From: Synergistaceae bacterium
GTDB taxonomy: Bacteria; Synergistota; Synergistia; Synergistales; Aminobacteriaceae
Length of the DNA: 7,820 bases
Reading direction: 5' to 3'
Assembly (NCBI GenBank): GCA_017394925.1
Contig: JAFPWQ010000120.1
Span: 1-7,820, forward strand
Positions 5,551 through 7,820 of the stretch are shown piece by piece (the first letter of the stretch is position 1; each line of letters opens with the position of its first letter). Below the pieces are notes generated by a model that was not told where the DNA came from, ran no database searches, and was given only the letters and a program-made list of their open reading frames with translations. The position numbers and the translations under genes were made by a program.

Positions 5551-5569
5551 GGAGGAAATAAATAATTTG
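5551..5569 (+). promoter_or_regulatory. pnp ribosome-binding site and TTG start
   Basis: GGAGG at 5551-5555 (within AGGAGG) is followed after 11 nt by TTG 5567. The next in-frame ATG (5630) has no ribosome-binding site and would remove the first strand of the enzyme's fold, so TTG is chosen. The spacing resembles those of the other two TTG genes in the window (10 and 12 nt). Confidence 0.75.
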
Positions 5570-7820
5570 AATCAGGAAACGAATCAGCAAAAGACTCAGC
5601 AAAAGAATCAGGAAAAAGTATATTCTGTAATGATAGGAGAATCACCGCTCGTATTCAAAACAGGGAAGTTAGCGAAGCAGGCAAACGGTGCAGTACTTGC
5701 ATCACACGGAGAGACGGTAATATTAAGCACGGCATGTATGACGGACGAAGCAAGAACAGGATTAGATTTTTTTCCTTTGGTTGTGGACTACGAAGAAAAA
5801 TATTACGCGGCAGGAAAAATTCCCGGAGGATTTGTGAAGCGCGAAGGTAAACCGGCAGATAGTGCAATATTAGGTTCAAGAGTTGCGGACAGGGCTATAC
5901 GTTCATTATTCAATGATGACATGCGCAATGATGTTCATGTGGTCAATACTGTAATGGCAGTTGATCAGGTCTATCCTCCTAATATACTTGGCATAAATGC
6001 GGCGAGTGCGGCACTTGCAATCTCAGGAATTCCGTGGGGAGGTCCAGTAGGTGCAGTGAGAATAGGCTTAATCGGCGGAAATTTAATCGTGAATCCAACA
6101 GAGAATCAAATGAATAACTCACTGCTTAATCTCATAGTAGCAGGCCATGAAGACGGAATCACAATGGTAGAGTCAGGTTCATACGAAGTCTCAGAAGAAA
6201 TATTAGTAGATGCGCTTGAACTTGCACACTCTGAGATAAAGAAGATAATCGCAGTGTTAAAACGAATGAAGGAGGAAGTCGGCAAGCCATTAATTGAAGT
6301 TCCGTTGCCCGAAAAAATTCCTGAAATTGACGACTGGGTACGCGAAAATCTTGACGGACAAGTTGACGAAGCAGTAAGAATTCACGAGAAGAAACCGCGC
6401 GAGAAAAAAATAGACGCAATCAAGACAGCCGCAAAAGAACATTTCAGTGAACTCCTCAAAGAAGATCCCGACAAAGAAGAATACATTAAAGCCTACATAG
6501 ACAGCCGCGTAAAAACAATAATGCGCGGGATAATCATAAATGAGCATATCCGTGTTGACGGCCGCAGAATGGATGAAATCAGACCCGTAACATGTGAGAC
6601 TGATATATTGCCGCGTGTGCATGGCTCAGCATTATTCACACGAGGCGAGACACAATCATTAGCGACAACTACGCTGGGAATGATAGGTGAGGACGATCAG
6701 ATTCAGGACGGAATAAAGCTCAACGAAGAGGCAAAAAGATTCTTACTGCATTATAATTTTCCGCCGTTCTCAGTCGGAGAAGCAAGACCAATGAGAGGAC
6801 CCGGAAGACGCGAGATAGGACACGGAGCACTTGCAGAACGTGCATTACTTCCTGTTATCCCTTCAGAAGAAGAATTCCCGTATGTTATTCGTGTTGTCTC
6901 AGACATTCTTGAATCTAACGGCTCAAGTTCACAGGCGAGTATCTGCGGAGGTTCACTCTCAATGATGAACGCAGGAGTTCCAATCAGATGCCATGTTGCC
7001 GGAATCGCAATGGGCTTAATCAAAGAGGGCGACAAAGTGCAAATCTTAACGGATATTCAGGGACTCGAAGATCATTACGGTGATATGGACTTCAAAGTAG
7101 CAGGAACGAGAGCAGGAGTTACGGCTCTTCAAATGGACAATAAAGCCGGAGGAATAACGCGCGAAATTCTTGAAGAGGCACTTGGACAGGCACGTAAGGC
7201 AAGATTCGAACTGCTCGAAAAAATGGAGGCAGCAGTCCCGAGACCGAACGCATTATCACCGAATGCACCCAGAATCGTAACGTTTGAGATTGACCCCGAC
7301 AAGATACGCGATGTAATTGGTGCAGGCGGAAAAGTAGTACGGAGCATAACTCAGAGAATGGGCGTAAAGATGAACATTGAAGATGACGGAACGATCACAA
7401 TTTCCGGTCCTACAATGGCACAGGTTGAGGACGCAAGAGCAGTTGTGTTATCGCTTACACGTGAGCTTGCCGCCGGTGAAGTCTTTCTTGGAACAGTTAC
7501 GCGCTTAATCAACTTCGGTGCATTTGTCGAATGTATGCCCGGCAAAGAAGGCTTATTGCATATCAGTGAAGTAAGCACGATAAGAGTCCCGCGAATCGAA
7601 GATGTATTTAAACCAGGCGACCGTGTTTTAGTCATGGTGAAAGATATAGACGATCAGGGTCGTGTAAACTTAACGAGGCGGAGAGTACTTGCGAACGAGG
7701 ACAAAGTGAGGTCAGCGGGATTATCGCATGTACTGCCTGACGAAAGAGAACGCGAAAATTTAATTGCCTCGCTTGCCTCACGTGAACGCGGTTATTCAGG
7801 CGGCTATGCATTCAGGGATC
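5567..7820 (+). CDS. pnp: Polynucleotide phosphorylase, 3'-truncated
   Basis: PNPase is a trimeric 3'-5' exoribonuclease that degrades RNA with phosphate, releasing nucleoside diphosphates, and it can also add tails. It is a core enzyme of mRNA and small-RNA turnover. The 751 visible codons have the full domain order: first RNase PH-like domain (about 18-240, with FFPLVVDYE at 68-76 and KIPGGFVKREG from 84), helical linker (about 242-325), second RNase PH-like domain (about 325-545), KH (about 567-625) and S1 (about 637-705). The catalytic residues D502, D508 and K510 in EDHYGDMDFK match E. coli D486, D492 and K494, offset by exactly the 16-residue N-terminal extension. The KH loop is GAGG (585-588) rather than the usual GKGG. 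Positions after the active site read TRAGVTALQMDNKAGG, where E. coli has an Asp in place of the first Ala. A C-terminal tail follows S1, and no stop is reached before the window ends. The gene is probably monocistronic at its 5' end. Confidence 0.97.
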   Translation, partial: MNQETNQQKTQQKNQEKVYSVMIGESPLVFKTGKLAKQANGAVLASHGETVILSTACMTDEARTGLDFFPLVVDYEEKYYAAGKIPGGFVKREGKPADSAILGSRVADRAIRSLFNDDMRNDVHVVNTVMAVDQVYPPNILGINAASAALAISGIPWGGPVGAVRIGLIGGNLIVNPTENQMNNSLLNLIVAGHEDGITMVESGSYEVSEEILVDALELAHSEIKKIIAVLKRMKEEVGKPLIEVPLPEKIPEIDDWVRENLDGQVDEAVRIHEKKPREKKIDAIKTAAKEHFSELLKEDPDKEEYIKAYIDSRVKTIMRGIIINEHIRVDGRRMDEIRPVTCETDILPRVHGSALFTRGETQSLATTTLGMIGEDDQIQDGIKLNEEAKRFLLHYNFPPFSVGEARPMRGPGRREIGHGALAERALLPVIPSEEEFPYVIRVVSDILESNGSSSQASICGGSLSMMNAGVPIRCHVAGIAMGLIKEGDKVQILTDIQGLEDHYGDMDFKVAGTRAGVTALQMDNKAGGITREILEEALGQARKARFELLEKMEAAVPRPNALSPNAPRIVTFEIDPDKIRDVIGAGGKVVRSITQRMGVKMNIEDDGTITISGPTMAQVEDARAVVLSLTRELAAGEVFLGTVTRLINFGAFVECMPGKEGLLHISEVSTIRVPRIEDVFKPGDRVLVMVKDIDDQGRVNLTRRRVLANEDKVRSAGLSHVLPDERERENLIASLASRERGYSGGYAFRD
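5570..5617 (+). repeat. 12-nt tandem repeat coding a Gln/Asn-rich N-terminal extension of PNPase
   Basis: Four imperfect copies lie in frame: AATCAGGAAACG, AATCAGCAAAAG, ACTCAGCAAAAG and AATCAGGAAAAA. They encode NQET-NQQK-TQQK-NQEK, directly after the TTG start and directly before the conserved VYSVMIG strand. The extension is hydrophilic and likely disordered. Its length could vary between strains by slippage. Confidence 0.8.

Larger units (their letters stand above)
5166..5566. other. 401-bp intergenic region between rsmI and pnp
   Basis: This is the only long gap in the window. Most of it is explained by the minus-strand module: terminator, 3' hairpin, 35-codon ORF, ribosome-binding site, leader and candidate promoter. 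Just upstream of the ribosome-binding site the minus-strand leader holds a small hairpin, CTGAA-TTTAT-TTCAG at 5408-5394. Further up is a GC-rich triloop at 5417-5427. The final 55 bases before pnp are AT-rich and should hold the pnp promoter. A possible -10 is TAAAAT at 5525-5530, without a good -35. No tRNA, rRNA or ribosomal protein gene (rpsO is a common pnp partner) is present. Confidence 0.6.

Noticed and set aside
5539..5565. Eight-codon ORF (MKNSGGNK) just before pnp as a leader peptide
   Set aside because: It has no ribosome-binding site of its own and simply spans the pnp ribosome-binding site. It is short enough to be chance.
6159..7635. Several minus-strand ORFs opposite pnp
   Set aside because: They are antisense shadows of a highly conserved gene, without ribosome-binding sites or recognisable domains.
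1..7820. CRISPR array, insertion sequence, tRNA or prophage attachment site
   Set aside because: No regularly spaced repeats, transposase fragments, terminal inverted repeats or tRNA-like folds were seen. The window is ordinary chromosome apart from 5166-5566.

Overview
The window looks like a chromosomal stretch of a Gram-negative, fairly low-GC anaerobe, most likely a member of the Synergistota. This is inferred from the gene order (amidase, GerMN protein, rdgB, methyltransferase, phosphoesterase, rsmI, pnp) and the protein style. It was not confirmed by a database search.

Region 1 (1-5165, + strand) is one tightly packed gene string, probably an operon that begins upstream of the window. 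In order it holds an AMIN-linker-amidase_3 cell-wall amidase (5' end cut off), a membrane-anchored GerMN-domain protein, the XTP/dITP pyrophosphatase RdgB, a TrmN6-like N6-adenine methyltransferase, a membrane-anchored metallophosphoesterase, and the 16S rRNA methyltransferase RsmI. Junctions overlap by 1-4 nt or leave gaps of 9-17 nt, so translational coupling is likely. The genes serve cell-envelope remodelling, nucleotide-pool cleaning and RNA modification. They are linked by position rather than by one pathway.

Region 2 (5166-5566) is the only sizeable intergenic space. It is not empty. On the minus strand there is a perfect Shine-Dalgarno and a 35-37 codon ORF for a hydrophobic, cationic-tailed peptide. 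This is followed by a 21-bp hairpin, whose five G-U pairs only work in minus-strand RNA, and then an intrinsic terminator that backs onto rsmI. A plausible plus-strand promoter inside the ORF and a plausible plus-strand terminator at 5482-5511 would make an RNA of about 150 nt antisense to the ribosome-binding site. The layout resembles a type I toxin-antitoxin locus. I do not recognise the peptide family, and this is the main candidate for something undescribed.

Region 3 (5567-7820, + strand) is pnp, encoding polynucleotide phosphorylase. It starts at a TTG behind a strong ribosome-binding site, carries an unusual Gln/Asn-rich N-terminal extension built from a 12-nt repeat, and runs off the end of the window. 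If pnp degrades or matures structured small RNAs here as it does elsewhere, the neighbouring small-RNA module is an attractive but untested substrate.

Three of the plus-strand genes (GerMN, phosphoesterase, pnp) start at TTG, 10-12 nt after a strong purine-rich ribosome-binding site, which appears to be a local habit of this genome.
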